A stretch of DNA of 64,000 nt from Melanocharis versteri (GCA_013397845.1 VZTG01001713.1:64778-128777), one strand, 5' to 3'. Counted from the stretch's first letter, positions 13,141-25,700 are shown. The notes: generated from the sequence alone by a model not told the origin. Program-made: numbers and translations.

Positions 13141-15790
13141 ATCTGCCCATTATCATAATTAACATGGTTTGCACAGCAGGGTTTTGGCATGTTCTTGAGG
13201 CTCCTGTTTCTATGGGCTCACTAATTTATGAGGCTGTAAAGGAGTAACTGTTCTAGATATGTAGGTCTGTTAATGTAAAGCAAACCTTAGTGTTCCTCTC
13301 CCCCTTGCCCTGGCGATGTCCCCACGCCCCAGCTGGTGGCATTTTGTGTCCCTCTGACAGGCGCCGGTACCAACCTGCTCACTTTGCATCCCGATGTTGG
13401 ACACCAGGTGTCTTTTTTTATTGGGACACTCGAGTTACCTTGGTGCTGTCTTTTTTACCAGTGGGGTGCAGCTGCTTCTTTACTTTCAAGTGTATGAAGG
13501 TGGAGGGGAGAGACACGAGAAGTCCTTTGGCTCTTTGTGTTGGTTTAGCTGCCCTTGTGCCGGGAGCTGGTGTTGGCAGCTGCTGAACGACTGAAACCAT
13601 GGGGCGCTTCTCAGCCACCTGCTCCAAAGGCAACGGGATGTTCTTGCCAAGGCTGAAGAGCCCATGAACCCCAAGGGTTGTTGTGTGTCAGGAGTGCAGT
13701 TCTAGCAGTGAGGACAGTCGGGGACAACCCAGCTTCCAGTACAGCACAAGGCAGGGTCACTTGCCAAAGGCAACCTGCTTCGATACGTCTTAGAGCATTT
13801 ATTCAGCAAAAGGTTGTCTCTGAGCATTTGGAAGTTAGAGTGCAGTAGGTTTTTGATTGTAATAATTATTGCCTGGTGGCAAGAAGCAACAGGCTGTTCT
13901 CTTGTTGCATTCCCAAAGGCCACGTGGCGTGAAATTTTGTCATGCAGACTGCAGCCAACTTCGATGTGCATCTGAGCCATGGTGGTGGTTTGATCCCAGG
14001 GCCTGCTGAACACTATCTAGAAGCAGAGTCCTGTAGAACTGAAGCCCCCTGGAATGATGCCCTGGGAAGAGAGACTGACTGCTTCAGGGAGGGCAGGGAA
14101 CTCAGCAGGAGGTTTTTTAGCAAAGGCAACAGTGGGTCTCCTTGCCTGCTGCTCCCACCCCAGAGGTTTTACACAGTTGTATGTACATAGGCATATGCTG
14201 TGTGTTGCCCAGGATAAAACATCAGAATTCTATCGTTCTTCAAGCTTCCTGCCATGTTTTACACTTGGTTTGTTAAAAGCTTACATGAGACCTAACCCAG
14301 GAAAAGCTGCTTGTCATGGGCATGCCCTTGTGGGTCCTCATTGTCCATCATGGAAAATGTCTCTGCCTCCCACCATCAGACGCACAAGAATATATTGAGC
14401 TGCTTTAAATAGTGTCTGCAGCCATTTTTGTCCTCTTTGTCCAGATGATGCTGTCTGGATGTTTAAAATGTGCGACATTCAGCTGTCTGCCAGACGGGAT
14501 CAGGAGTGTCCCACACCCTGGTGTGCTGGAAGCCTGTGCCAGTGGGAAGATCCTGATACTGGATCTCAAGGCAGATGCTCTCTCCTGTAAGACACTGCTC
14601 TGAGGCTTGTAGGCATTTGGCCTCAGGCCATTAAGTATCTGATCAAAGCACTGCTCCCTGCAGTGCTAATGAGGGCAAAGGAACAGTATTCCCAACTGAA
14701 GGCTGCAGGGGCGAGGGCTGCAAATCAGTTCCTTCCTCATTTGCCAGAAAACACCAAGGCATTGGGCTCAGAATGGGAGAAAACATTTGTTCCTAGGAAC
14801 ACTGGCCTTTAAGCTTGTGGCTGTGCTGCTGGGCCCCACAGACAGAGCTTCTCGAACAGCAAGGGCAGGTTGTGGAAGGCATAATAACTGAACTAGAAAG
14901 AAATTAAGAGCTGAAATGTGAAGGCCAACCTTTTCCACTGCTCACATGTCATCACCTTCATTCCACAGGTGATAGTCTCTCGTATGGGTACTGTAAGAAG
15001 CACGCACCCTCTAACTGTCCTTGAACGATGGTTTACAGTTTTATTTAAAACATTGTCACTGCCTTCAGGAACTGTTAGTCTTTGGCCCTCTCGCTGAGGG
15101 GGAGACAGGTCCTGCCACATCTTCTTGAGCTGTCGTTTGTTGCTTGGCTGCTCCTTGTTGGCTTTGCTCCACATGCTGCTTTCAGCTTCAGCTCAGATGC
15201 AGGTGATGCTCAGGGTGAGACTGCCGCTTCTCTCCCATGCTGTTTAGCAGGAGCTTGGAGATGTGACTGGAGTCCCCTTTCTGCTTATGAATTTCCTCTT
15301 CCAAGCCAAATGCTCTTGGAGGAGGCCTCAGGTATCTTTCGTGAATGTACCAGCTGTTACTTCTACCACAAATTTAGTGCTATGAACAGAGAATAATCTG
15401 GTGTGCTCCCCTGAAACCAGACACTGCTGGCCTTTTCTGCTTTCTGGGGTGGTGTGTGGTCTGGGGTGCAGGCTAAGCTTCTTGGTACATGATCTTGTGA
15501 AAAGCTGGGGAGCAGGACGAGTCACTGGGGCTGTGGTTCCTCTCTGGCCTGAGCTGCGCTGGCCCTTCCCCTGACTCTGCTGTTGCAAGTCCCCCACTGT
15601 GCTGCCACTGGTGCTCCTTTCATCCCATGCTGGTCACTGTGCTGCCCACGCAGAGCAGGTTCGCTTTGTTGTTTCCGTTGTTTTTGTCACTGAATGCATT
15701 GACAGGGTGCTAAAGTGCCAACCTACCTGCAGGGCAATTCCTGTGAAGATCTGCTGAAGGGGAGAGAAAAGAGTTGTTGTTGGTTGTTTG

Positions 15791-15850
15791 TTTTTTTTTT
15801 AATATATGTATTTTAAATTAAATATATTTAAATATACTTAAATATTTAAA
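15791..15850. repeat. AT-only low-complexity block
   Basis: A T run is followed by about 50 bases made only of A and T, apart from one G and one C, with repeated AAATATATTTA-like words. If the long BORCS5 3' UTR is real, this block would contain AUUUA pentamers, for example around 15826 and 15843. Confidence 0.7.
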
Positions 15851-16319
15851 GTGTGTTTTCCCCTCCTCTAAGCTTTTACACAGAAAGAGCAGAAATACAC
15901 GTTTTCACAGGCCCCTTGGTTGCATGAGCCAGTCCCTCTCTCACACTGTGTGCCAGTAGTTTCCCGAGGTACTGCTGTAACGTCCCTCCCATTCCCAAGC
16001 TGCCAGAGGGTATTTTGATTGCCAGCCTTGTGGCTGAGCACTCCATGCTTTATGGGTGGTTACCCCATTCAGCTTCCTACATGTTCTGTGTTCCACAGCT
16101 CCAGCATTAAAGCCTTTGGTGTGGCTCTTTTCCAAGTGCGTTGTTTCTCCAGTTGCCTTGTTGCTCATTCTTCATTCCCACTTCCCACTGCGGTGTCTGG
16201 GCAGTGCAGGCTTATCTCAGCTTTACTTTGCACCCACTCTGTGCCATGGAGGGGGCTGATTTCAGCTGCCCTGGGGCTGCCTCTGCCCTGGGATTCTGAG
16301 GAAATGTCCCCACAGTGAA

Positions 16320-16325
16320 AATAAA
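16320..16325 (+). terminator. BORCS5: candidate distal poly(A) signal of BORCS5
   Basis: A canonical AATAAA is followed within 10-35 bases by a GT- then T-rich element (ggttgttttgttttg), the expected layout of a cleavage and polyadenylation site. An ATTAAA at 16106, also with GT-rich sequence after it, is an alternative. Usage is inferred. Confidence 0.4.
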
Positions 16326-16345
16326 TGCTGGTTGTTTTGTTTTGT

Positions 16346-19069
16346 TTTTTTTTCCCAATGTTGTTCCAGTTCTGGTTGGCACTGATGTCCAGTTTGAATA
16401 CAAGATGGGAGCAGCGATGCTTGGGACTCACCAGCCGTGGGGAGGCAGCTAGAGCCTCACAGAATAATCGTCCTGGGGCCTGGTGGAGGAGAGGAGCATT
16501 CAAAGGGCAATTCTTAGTGTCAGCTGCCTAAAATAATCCTTTTTGTCTTTTTAAAAGCTTGGTGTTCTTACAGATGGAGGGTGAGCGCTGACTCCGTAGG
16601 GATGGTCTGGTTGACAAGGTGGTGTTAGGTTTTAGGTTGGACTCAGTGATCTCAAAGGGCTTTTCCAACCTCGTTAATTCTGTGATCCTGTGAAATACAG
16701 TGGCCTGCTGTGGGACAGTGACACAACCAGAAATAAATGGGCAGGGCTGCACGTTTTGTCAAAACATTGGGTATGCAAACAGTCTCTCTGTACAGAGGGG
16801 GATTTGAGAGAACTTCCCAGTGCAGTTCATGTGTGTATCCCAGCAGAAGGGCTTCCCTGCCCTGGGTCTGGGCAGCTGACTGGGGATGGGCATTCCAGCC
16901 CTGGAATCTGCAGAGCACCACTGCACCTCCCTCCACGGGAAGAGGCAGGAGCCTGCTGTACTTCCAGGAGTATCTCTTGGGAGCCTGGTGAGCTTAGAGA
17001 ATCCCAGGATGGAGCTGTTTCCTGCAGGGAACAGCTTTCTCTAATACGCTTCATCAGCGGTTTAGAGGCAGATAAGCACCTGCAGCACTGTTCTTGTGCC
17101 ATTGGGAAAGCAGAGTGGTGATGGACTCTCACCCACACGGAGGATACTGAACAAAGAAAGAGAGGCAGATTTACAGGGTTTCTTTTTGTTTTGCTGCTGT
17201 TTTTTTTTTTTTTAATGGCCTGATGTCCCAGCCTCATTGTTGCCTGTAGTGTCACACTTTGGCTTTGTACAGCAGTGGAGCATGGTGAGGGTCCCTGGAA
17301 ATGGCAGCTGAAATCCACTCCTCAAAGTGAGCAATCCCTTTCCAGCAGGACAATGCTCCAGAAGTGTTTGGCAACATTTTACATGCCAGGAAAGCAGCCC
17401 CTTCCCAGAGCGGGGGGTGCTGCAGAAGGCAAGAAATAGCTCCCTTTCCTTTTTTATTTATGGTGACTCTTACTAATATTCTTGGAAGTGCAGAATTAGC
17501 TGAAGGCTTTACTGCAGAAACACTTCAGTTTGCCTCAGAGAAACCATTTGGACCTGAGGGCCAAGAAGTTCTCTGCAGGCAGGGTTCAAAGGGAAAGCGC
17601 TGTTGCCAGGCAAAGCTGATGTATTAGGAACACTGTTCCACCTGAATTCTCGGTTGTGGGTTTCTGTGTATAATATAATAGTGGTATTGTGTTTGTTACA
17701 CCATCTGAAAGGGCTAGAATAACTACTTTTATCACAGATTAATAACAAATACAGACTAGCTAGGTGTATGGCTAGCTAATTAAAATGTCCGGCTAGGTAA
17801 GTTTGGTTGAACTGCAGTAATTTTGGATTGAAAAAGTAACAGTGCTGTCCCCCTTGTTCTGGGCTTTTCATGCCCCCACTTTCTGGTAGAAGTCAGTTTA
17901 TAACTTGTGCTGTGAGTCACAGCATACTGAGCACCTAGCTGATGGATACAGTTAGTAAAGACAGTAGTTCACCTAATTACCACATTTCTACTCTCTTATC
18001 TTCCCCAGCCCCCTCAAAAGCAGGGCTACGTGATGCCTGCTGGGGGACGGTTTGCTCTGTTTTCAGTTCACTTCATTCCAGGAATGTCACTGTGATGGTT
18101 ACATCAAGCGCCCAGTGACCTCGGGGACCTCTTCCCAGTAATGCCAGGCAGTGAAATGAAAATGAAGTGTTGATGACATGCATGAGACACATTTCAGTTG
18201 CCCCTTGGGTTTTGACTGAAGGTGGAGTTACGCTGTCTCTTCCCTGAGCTGTCTGGTGGCAGGGCCAGGAGTGGAGGGAACAGGAGCAGAGCAGGTCCTG
18301 CAAAGCAGGCAGGAGGAGTGGTGAAAGCTGAAACGAATGCTTCAAGGAGCAGAACTTGAGGAAACAGAGCTACTGCAATCAGAAGTGGACTTTGGAAGGG
18401 GTGAGCAGCTAAATGTTAGAAGATTGTCATGTCAACCTGTTGTGTAGGCTAAGCAGCTGATGATGCCATTGAATTTGGATGGTTCTTGTTTTCACTAAGA
18501 GCTGCTACATCTTGTTTTTAGAAAGTGAGCACAGAAACTCATACAGGTAACAACTCTGCTGTGCTCTGACTGATGGCTCGCCTTCTTTTAGAGAGGCTGA
18601 AGGAAGATTTTGCATTTCCCTTTCTGGGATTGTGCTTTGAAATTCTCAAAAGAAAAGGCTTCTGTTACTGCACCTGAGTTTGAAGATGCTGTTATATAAA
18701 CTCGCAGCTTTGCCCTCAAAGGATACAACTGTGGCAGCCTTCTTTAAATTCTGATCTGTATTTGTGTGAGCCATTCTCTGAAGCAGCAATGGGGGGTGTG
18801 CTCCAATCTCAGCAAGCAGAACTTGCTCTGAATGCTTCAAGACTGACAGCATCAGTCAAAACAAGCATTCAAGTGAGTAATTAAATTATTCTTCAAATAA
18901 GAAGTATGGGAGGGAGGCAAGAAAAAAGCAGGGGGTTCATTCTGGGTAACTTCATCAGTCTGAAATGTTTCAGCAAGACCACCCCAGCTGCTTGAGGAAC
19001 AGGTTACTCACACCTGTATCAGACTGCTGCAGGTAAAACACTCCACAACTCCTTCCTCAGCCTTCTGTA
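16346..19069. other. intergenic spacer between convergent BORCS5 and DUSP16
   Basis: This is the sequence between the inferred 3' ends of the two genes, about 2.7 kb if the chosen poly(A) sites are right. It contains one CR1 tail (16598-16694) and a T run near 17200. On the - strand an AATAAA (TTTATT at 17453-17458) could be a read-through poly(A) site for DUSP16. I see no gene; the short open frames look random. Confidence 0.5.
16598..16694 (+). mobile_element. CR1 LINE fragment, 3' end
   Basis: The sequence carries the characteristic 3' terminal words of avian CR1 in sense orientation: ggttggactcagtgatctc, then cttttccaacctcgttaa, then the attctgtgat tail. It is only about 100 bp, strongly 5'-truncated and non-coding. 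CR1 is the dominant non-LTR retrotransposon of birds. Confidence 0.75.
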
Positions 19070-19090
19070 TAAACAGGTACCATTTCTGAT

Positions 19091-19096
19091 TTTATT
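19091..19096 (-). terminator. DUSP16: candidate DUSP16 distal poly(A) signal
   Basis: TTTATT on the + strand reads AATAAA on the - strand. Downstream on the - strand, at about 19030-19050, is a GT-rich stretch (gttgtggagtgtttt), as expected of a cleavage site. It lies about 2.55 kb beyond the stop codon. Confidence 0.5.
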
Positions 19097-20976
19097 TCAT
19101 CATAACATACAGGTAATGCTCATGACACAACAAGATGAGAAACTCACATCTCTCCGAACCATTTCACCAGCCTGCCATACACCAAACATGCCAAGTATGC
19201 CACACACCAAATGCCATACGTTATATTCATATTGAACATGTACACATTTTTCCCTCTCACATCCTCCACTTTGCTTTCCAGACTTCTGCAAACCATTTCC
19301 AGTATTGTTCAGGGACAGGACTCTAGTTCAGCAATGAGCCAGGGCACCACCCTGTGCAGGACATGGGGTTAAGGCTTCTTCCCATGGGAACCTGCCCCCT
19401 GTAAGTACTGAGCCTACAACTTAGATTCATCCAGAACACATTGGGAATCACGAGGAGCCACAAGACCTGATTTCAGTTCCTCAGAAGGCAATGAACCAAA
19501 CCAACCCCAAACATACAAAGAAGGGGAGAACACACACATCTGAAGGAGCACAACAGAGGAAGAATCTGTTTCTGCCTCTAGGGATTGATACGTGTTAACT
19601 CCCATTAACTAGTTTAAATCAAAGCCATGGGCTTTTCCTGAAATGTGGCTGAGAGGAGCCCTGTTCAGCTGTTTACATAGGTAAATACACACACAGCTGA
19701 AAATAGCTGTGATGTAATCACTTCCACTGGAGATGTAAACAGAGACAAGTGGCAGCACGTTCAGTGAACAGCCAGCACCTGACACAGTGTCCAGGGTGAT
19801 GTCAACCTGTCCCTTGCCCAGGCCCTTCATCCAGCCTGTTGTACACGCAGCACAAAGAGCCTCTGGGCTCAGTGACTCCTGGTGCTTCCTCCCTCTGTGC
19901 CTTTTGCGCTTTTTAGGATCAAGTTAATCAATGCTGTAGCTTTCAGTGCTATTTTCAACAGTCCATTGTAGGAAATTAAAGTCACATCCTAGCCACAAAA
20001 CGAAACAATGACAAAAATCTTCTCCACTTTTCAATATAGTAAAACCTGAGATTTGAGTCACAAACTAGCTCAACTTACAGTAAAAAAACCCCAAACATAA
20101 CCCAAGCTGCTGACTTGAATTAGGGCTTCAGTCTGCTGCTGACAAATTTTTTTTTAAAGCTGTTGGCCAGGGTTAATTCTTTGTTACTACAATTTTCAGC
20201 TGCCTGCACTGAAATGGGACAATACAATGTAGTTTCCCCTCAACACACGTGTTCTGAGGGGTGCTGGGGAAGGCCCTGGGAGCAGGAAGGATGCAGCTTT
20301 ACACAGTGGCTCTGGTACCACCCCTCGCTGACCATAAACCTCTTGTGGTAACGTGCACGTGTAGTCCAAGGTGAGCAGCAGCCAAGGTGGGAGGGGAAGC
20401 AGCTGGGTCGCTGTCAAAAATGCGAGAAGGGCTGTGCCTCATCTCCTGTGACACCGGGGACATGACACCTCCTTGAGCTTGAGCGTCTGCCCTGGGGTGC
20501 TGAAGGTGAGGACACAGTACAGCCTTGAGCATCAGCAGTTCCACACTGGAACTGCTCGGTTAAGAACAAAAGCCTCACCCCAAGTCAGTTTTACCTTAAA
20601 AAAATCCCAAACATTTGAATTGTTTTTGAGAAATTGAATTGTTAATGGGCAAGAAAAGCGTGTTGTGGCCACTTGTACCAGCCACTTCTCTAGCATGTAG
20701 CCTGACCTATCCACCACTCCATTATAACTTAGAAGCCAAAGCAGCTACCCCTCTCCCAGAAGCCAGCTTAATATCAAAAATACAAATACTGTATCAAAAG
20801 ACCGGGGGAAACAGTCCTAAATATGGTTCATTCATCTTCTTTTAAGAATTGCTGCTGAGCCAACTGAAACACTTGTGCGTAGACAGCTTTAAAAAAAAAA
20901 TCGAAGGTGGCTAGTCATTACATAGCCACATTGCTTATGAACTGACTACCAGCATGTGGCAGCCATAAAGCCCTAG

Positions 20977-20982
20977 TTTATT
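20977..20982 (-). terminator. DUSP16: candidate DUSP16 proximal poly(A) signal
   Basis: AATAAA on the - strand, about 660 bases after the DUSP16 stop. It could produce a short 3' UTR isoform that keeps the Pumilio-type site at 21079. Usage is unknown. Confidence 0.3.
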
Positions 20983-21078
20983 TTGTGTATATTTTGAGGT
21001 ACTGGGTTTTTCTTTCTCTGAAGCAGCTCTCTAGCGAATCACCTAAAGCCTATCCATTAGAACAATAGTTACACCAGT

Positions 21079-21086
21079 ATTTACAT
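21079..21086 (-). promoter_or_regulatory. DUSP16: Pumilio-type element in DUSP16 3' UTR
   Basis: TATTTACA on the + strand reads TGTAAATA in the DUSP16 transcript, matching the UGUANAUA consensus bound by Pumilio proteins. A single 8-mer can occur by chance; binding is inferred. Confidence 0.3.
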
Positions 21087-21644
21087 TTGTCTGAACAGTG
21101 TGTTCAGACCAGCCTTGCTGTAACCGGTCCCTATGGCCTTTGGAATCGCTCCCAGTCTCCTTTTCTTACAGGAAAAAGGTCTCCCTCCAGAGGTTGGCTC
21201 AGTGTCAGGGCTAAGGTGCACTGGTGAAGACGTGGGGCACAGGGAGGGGAGAACAAAACTAGTTCTGACAGGTAGGAGCGTGGTTCAGCGGAACCAGAGG
21301 AAGGGTTTGACACCAAGAGAGCTTCCTTGTTAAAAGCCACTGGAAGGATGTGCAATCCATTGCATAGAATTGCTTCCTCCGACAGGGAAAGGTCTGTGAA
21401 ATGTTCTGCCCCTCTCCCGGAGAGGGGAGGAGAAGAGCCGAGCAGCACACTTGGTCTCCTCGGGCAGAGGCCGTGGTCACTTCCCTGCAGTACCAACCTT
21501 TCCCTGGCTCACAGCAAAGCCTCCGTTTCTTCCCTGCCCCCACTTTTATACCCAAAGTTTCAGATTTGCAGGGACCTCTCAGGCCCTGGGGGAGCGGCCC
21601 GGAAGGGGAAGCAGCTCTGCCACAGTCACACGAGCCTCTGCCCC

Positions 21645-22746
21645 TCAGGACACTTCGATGATTTCCATGCTGCCTGAAAAACTTGACTGACTGCCTACTT
21701 TGCCCATCTCCTCTCGGGACCTGTTGTCCGACAGGATGCTCTCCCCGAACTCCATCTGGCAGCTCCTGCGCTTGAACTGCTTCTCGAAGGAGCTCTCCTC
21801 GTGCCAGCTGCGCCGGGAGTCGCCGCGGTCGGCCTGGCGGGGCCGGCGGCGCACGGCGCTGGGCTGCTCGCAGCCCGACGGCAGCTGGCTGCAGCTGTAG
21901 GCGGGGAAGGCGGCGCCGCCCCCGAACACGGCCGAGGCCGAGTAGAAATGCGAGGACTCGGCGGCGAGATACCAGCTGTTGGTGAGGGACGAGGGCTGCG
22001 GGGCCAGGATGTCCGAGTGCCAGCCCTTGAGGCCCAGCCCCGCGGCGGACTTGGCCAGCTGCTGCTGGCTGCTGGAGGGCCCGAACACGAAGTTCGTTCT
22101 GCAGGTGTCCTCCACGCTGCCGCTGCGGTGCAGGGGGTACAGGAGCGGCCGCGCCGCGGCCGCGCTGCCGCCGGCCCGGCCCGCGTGGGGCCGTGAGGCC
22201 GCGCCNNNNNNNNNNNNNNNNNNCGGGCTCTGCTCCGACACCTCCTGCACGGGGGAGAACTGGCACGGCTTGCTGCTGCCCTCCAGGGCAGCCACGTGTT
22301 TGTAGTACTCCAGCGTGTCCTCGGAGGAGGCGAAGCCCTGCACCGCTGCGGTCACGCAGCTGCTGCTCGCGGAGTAGGACACGGATTTGATGTCCAAGGA
22401 GAAGGAGCGCTTCAGCCGGTTGCTGTCTTCCACCCTGTCCAGGGAGACGTGCAGCCCGTTGATGCCCTGCACCAGCGGGCCGTCCTCCGGCGGGGCCGGG
22501 TGCCCGCCGTCCGTGGGCTTGGGCTCCAGCAGCTCCGGGCCGGCGGAGAGGCAGAGCTGGCCCGGCGAGAGGCTGCTCTGCCCCGCTTCCAGCGCCTGCT
22601 CGCTGCTCTTCTCCAAGTGCAGCAGCTTCAGCTTGCTGATGGGGCCGGGCTGACCGCTCTGGTTCTTGATCTTCTTCTCGAAGTCCAAAAGCTGGCCCAG
22701 GAAGTTGAAGTTGGGAGAAATGGTCGGCCTCTTTTCTTTCACAAAT
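21645..22746 (-). CDS. DUSP16: DUSP16 coding exon 6 (end of catalytic domain and C-terminal tail)
   Basis: This terminal exon encodes about 366 residues, from FVKEKRPTISPNFNFLGQLL (the end of the phosphatase fold) to SMEIIEVS and TGA (21645-21647). The acceptor ctaccag lies at 22747-22753. The tail keeps motifs shared with mammalian MKP-7: the basic/Ser-rich LKRSFSLDIKSVSYSAS, the proline-directed site FSPVQE, PLHRSGSVED, GLKGWHSDILAPQ and SRRSWHEE. The exon is very GC-rich compared with its surroundings. It contains 18 Ns, after which a stretch rich in Ala, Arg and Gly replaces the Ser/Lys-rich linker of mammals. The frame is the same on both sides of the Ns. Confidence 0.95.
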
Positions 22747-25700
22747 CTGGTAGGAGGGGACAAACAAACCAAGAATTATGTAAAGAACCTGCTGCTCAGG
22801 TATAAGATAGCCCTAAACTGAGCATTGTGAATGTCTACAGCCTATTCTTAACTTGGACTAAGGTTCAACCCAGCATAAGTAACTTGAAAAAAAAGGCAGT
22901 TTAAAGCAAAATAATGCTTGCTGCACGCTCTCAATTGTCTCTATAGCTTAAAGGTGGCTAAAAAGTGTGGGGGGAAGGAAACATTTTAATTCTTCATGAT
23001 GTACACAATTGATTCTAGTGAGTAATTTTCCTTCTTCATCAATGGGATCTTCGCTACCTTGGTTTCTGACCAGAGTCAGAAACTCCTGGAGTTTTGCATG
23101 AACAGCACTTGAGCTTTAGCCAAGAGACCACTTCCCTTGGTATGCAGAGAGCAGACACCTTCCCCACCATTCCAGTGACATCACATGTTCCTGTCACCTC
23201 TCTCATGTCACTCCTGCACTGCCTACCCTGTTTGTCATTGTCAGGCGAGACAGAGATCCCCGGTACATCCTGACCTTGTCCAGCAAGTGCCAGCGATTTC
23301 TACCCCACGCTGTTATTGACCACTGATGTGATGGTCAAAACCAGAAAGGTGCAAATGCAGCATTAAAACAAAAACCCCCTCTCAAGCCCTGCAGGTGTTC
23401 AGCAGTAAAGGGCAACAGGATTGCCAAATCCCTGGAAGAGCTCACCTATTTTGGGGTGCTGTAGGAAGCAGCCTGGCTGGCACAGCTGTGCCAATCCACT
23501 CATGCACTGAAAATGCAAAGGTGCCAGGATTCTAAATGTATGAAGGACTTGTATCACATGATTTCTACTATTTATTTCAAAGTTAAATATAAAGACTTAT
23601 TTCCTACCTGTCTGATTTGCAATACAGATAAATAAGTACTTTGCTTTTAACAGGCTGCAAAACAGAGCTGCCCAAATCCCTCCTCCTCCAGTTTTGGTTT
23701 TTGTTTTTTTTTTTTTTTTAAGAAACATTCCTGGAACTATGATTAACCAGATGACAAGAGAATTAGCAAGGGAAAAACCTTGAGGAGCTAAATCTAGTAT
23801 AAACACACATAAAATGTGTCACTGGGAAAATTAAATGCCACTAAAAATAAAACCTGTCTGGGGAAGTGTACAGAAGATTAGTGTGCAGTCATTAAAAGCA
23901 GTGTGACAAAAATGAAAAGGTGTAATTGTGTATGTGTGTACATGGTAGCACATGAAAAATGTCAAAACTTGCATTTTTTATTACTTTTTTTTTTTAATTT
24001 GCCAAAGAACAAACAATACTAGGAGTAGTCAAGCTGACACTATGACCTGGAATATCAGGTTGCACAAGCTGATAGTGGAAACTTCCACCATGAAGTGTAA
24101 CACTGGCAAATGAAGAAATCTAGTGAATCTCTTCAGGAGAAGTTCTGTAGTTTGTCCTCTTAGCATTTGATGTGAAGGTTTTTAGCGATTTGCTCCCAGG
24201 AATTCATACTCTTTGTTCATTTTTTTCCAGTCAAAGTTAGTTGTACTTGCATTAGTTACTTAAAGCAAGGTCCCTCTTGCCTGTGTTCTGGTAGCCTCCC
24301 CAACACTCTGTTCTTTCCCCTTTCTCCTCATCTCCACTTTCTCCTCTCTCCAAAATACTGGGCAGTCCCAAATTTAAAGCTAGAATTTTTAAAAATGAAA
24401 AGAATAGGGAAAGCATGCTGGATCCCCTGACAAGTTTTAAAGCTTTGCAAGTTTTTTCATCTCAAAATACACACTATTTTTTCCAAATGGAAAACATGTA
24501 TAATGTTTAATTCTTACGTTTATTTCTGTTAAATAGTCCATTATACAAAATATTTTAGAAATTTATTTCTTCGACTTTCACTTCAAGTAATAGTTTTGCT
24601 TTTTTATTTTTGTAATAGTGTCAGACAAACATTTTATCTAATGACTTCCACTAATTCAAAGAAAAGTATTTTTCTTTTAAGCTTGGTCAACAAGAGGTGT
24701 CAAACCAATGAGTGAAATGTTCTGCAGATGATTCTCCCTGAGCCATATCAAAGGAAATATGATGAAATATAATCTAAATTTCACAGCAGTTGCTCACTGC
24801 AAAGAGAAAAAGACTTAGTGTGATTAATCCTTCACACTCTGTTCATGCTTTTGGTTAAAATACAAACCAGAATTTAATGCAGAGGTTTCATGGAGGAATT
24901 TAGAAGCTCTCTGAAGTTGTTCCCTGAAGTGTGTGCATTTTAGAAGTGTCTAGTTCTCTACAGCTCTGCCCTCAGCCACTACAGCCTGAGACCAGGCAGG
25001 ATTTGTCACTGAGCTCACGCCTTGCACAGAATCCATCCACATCCACTGTAATTCATGCCTGTTATCTGCACCAGGATAACTGAGCTTTTAGCTTCTTAAC
25101 CAGACCTGTTCCATGTTGAAATTCCTGCACAACACCAAGCTGCCAGCAGGCTCTAGTAAGGAAATGTGGGAAGTGCCTAAACACAGCAGGAGGGAGCTGT
25201 AGCTCACTGCACACATAACAACATTCAACAACTTAAAAGAAAAGTTTCTGTGGCAGTCACGCTCCACATGGCAATATCCAATGTTCGTCTCTCTGTCCTC
25301 ATCCCTGTTTTAGGGATGGTGGTAGCAAACACACAGGTGATTCCAAAGGGGCTCCTCTCTGCCTGCTCCAGGGCAGGTACTCAAATTGGTTCTGCATAAC
25401 TCCTTACGGTGATGCACCAGCTGGATGTGCCAGGGAACCCATCAAAAAGAAAATCATCATTTTCTGTGCAACACAACAAAGCAGTTGGGTAAATTAAATA
25501 CAGAAGTCGTGGTAAACGGCAACCAAGCCACCTGGAGTATGGGAAAAGTGTTCACAGTCCAAGTAGAGAAAAAATGGGATCTGTAAAGGAGGAAAGGGAA
25601 GAGGGTCTCCACAAATACTACCAAATGCCACAGACACGTGATACTTCAAAATAATTTCTCCCAGTTTTTGGTTGACTTCAATAGCAGCAAAGAAGCTTTC

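Larger units (their letters stand above)
12633..16345 (+). other. BORCS5: BORCS5 3' UTR (end uncertain)
   Basis: This is the region after the BORCS5 stop codon. Its first 250 bases are GC-rich, then composition drops. Three possible poly(A) signals are visible: ATTAAA at 13135, ATTAAA at 16106 and AATAAA at 16320. The last is followed by a marked GT/T-rich run (from about 16329), which makes the longest form plausible, but a short UTR ending near 13160 is equally possible. Open frames in this stretch look like chance. An AT-only block lies at 15791-15850. Confidence 0.4.
19070..21644 (-). other. DUSP16: DUSP16 3' UTR
   Basis: This is the region after the DUSP16 stop codon on the - strand, about 2.6 kb to the candidate poly(A) signal at 19091-19096. 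That length is roughly what I expect for this gene. An internal AATAAA (20977-20982) could give a shorter form. One Pumilio-type TGTAAATA is present. The open frames here, including the tail of a long alternate frame entering from the coding exon, look non-coding. Confidence 0.6.

Noticed and set aside
21801..22805. Antisense open frames of 131 and 169 codons opposite DUSP16 exon 6
   Set aside because: They are reverse-strand shadows of a GC-rich coding exon, one beginning opposite the intron boundary. The peptides are Ala/Arg/Gly-rich with no family resemblance.
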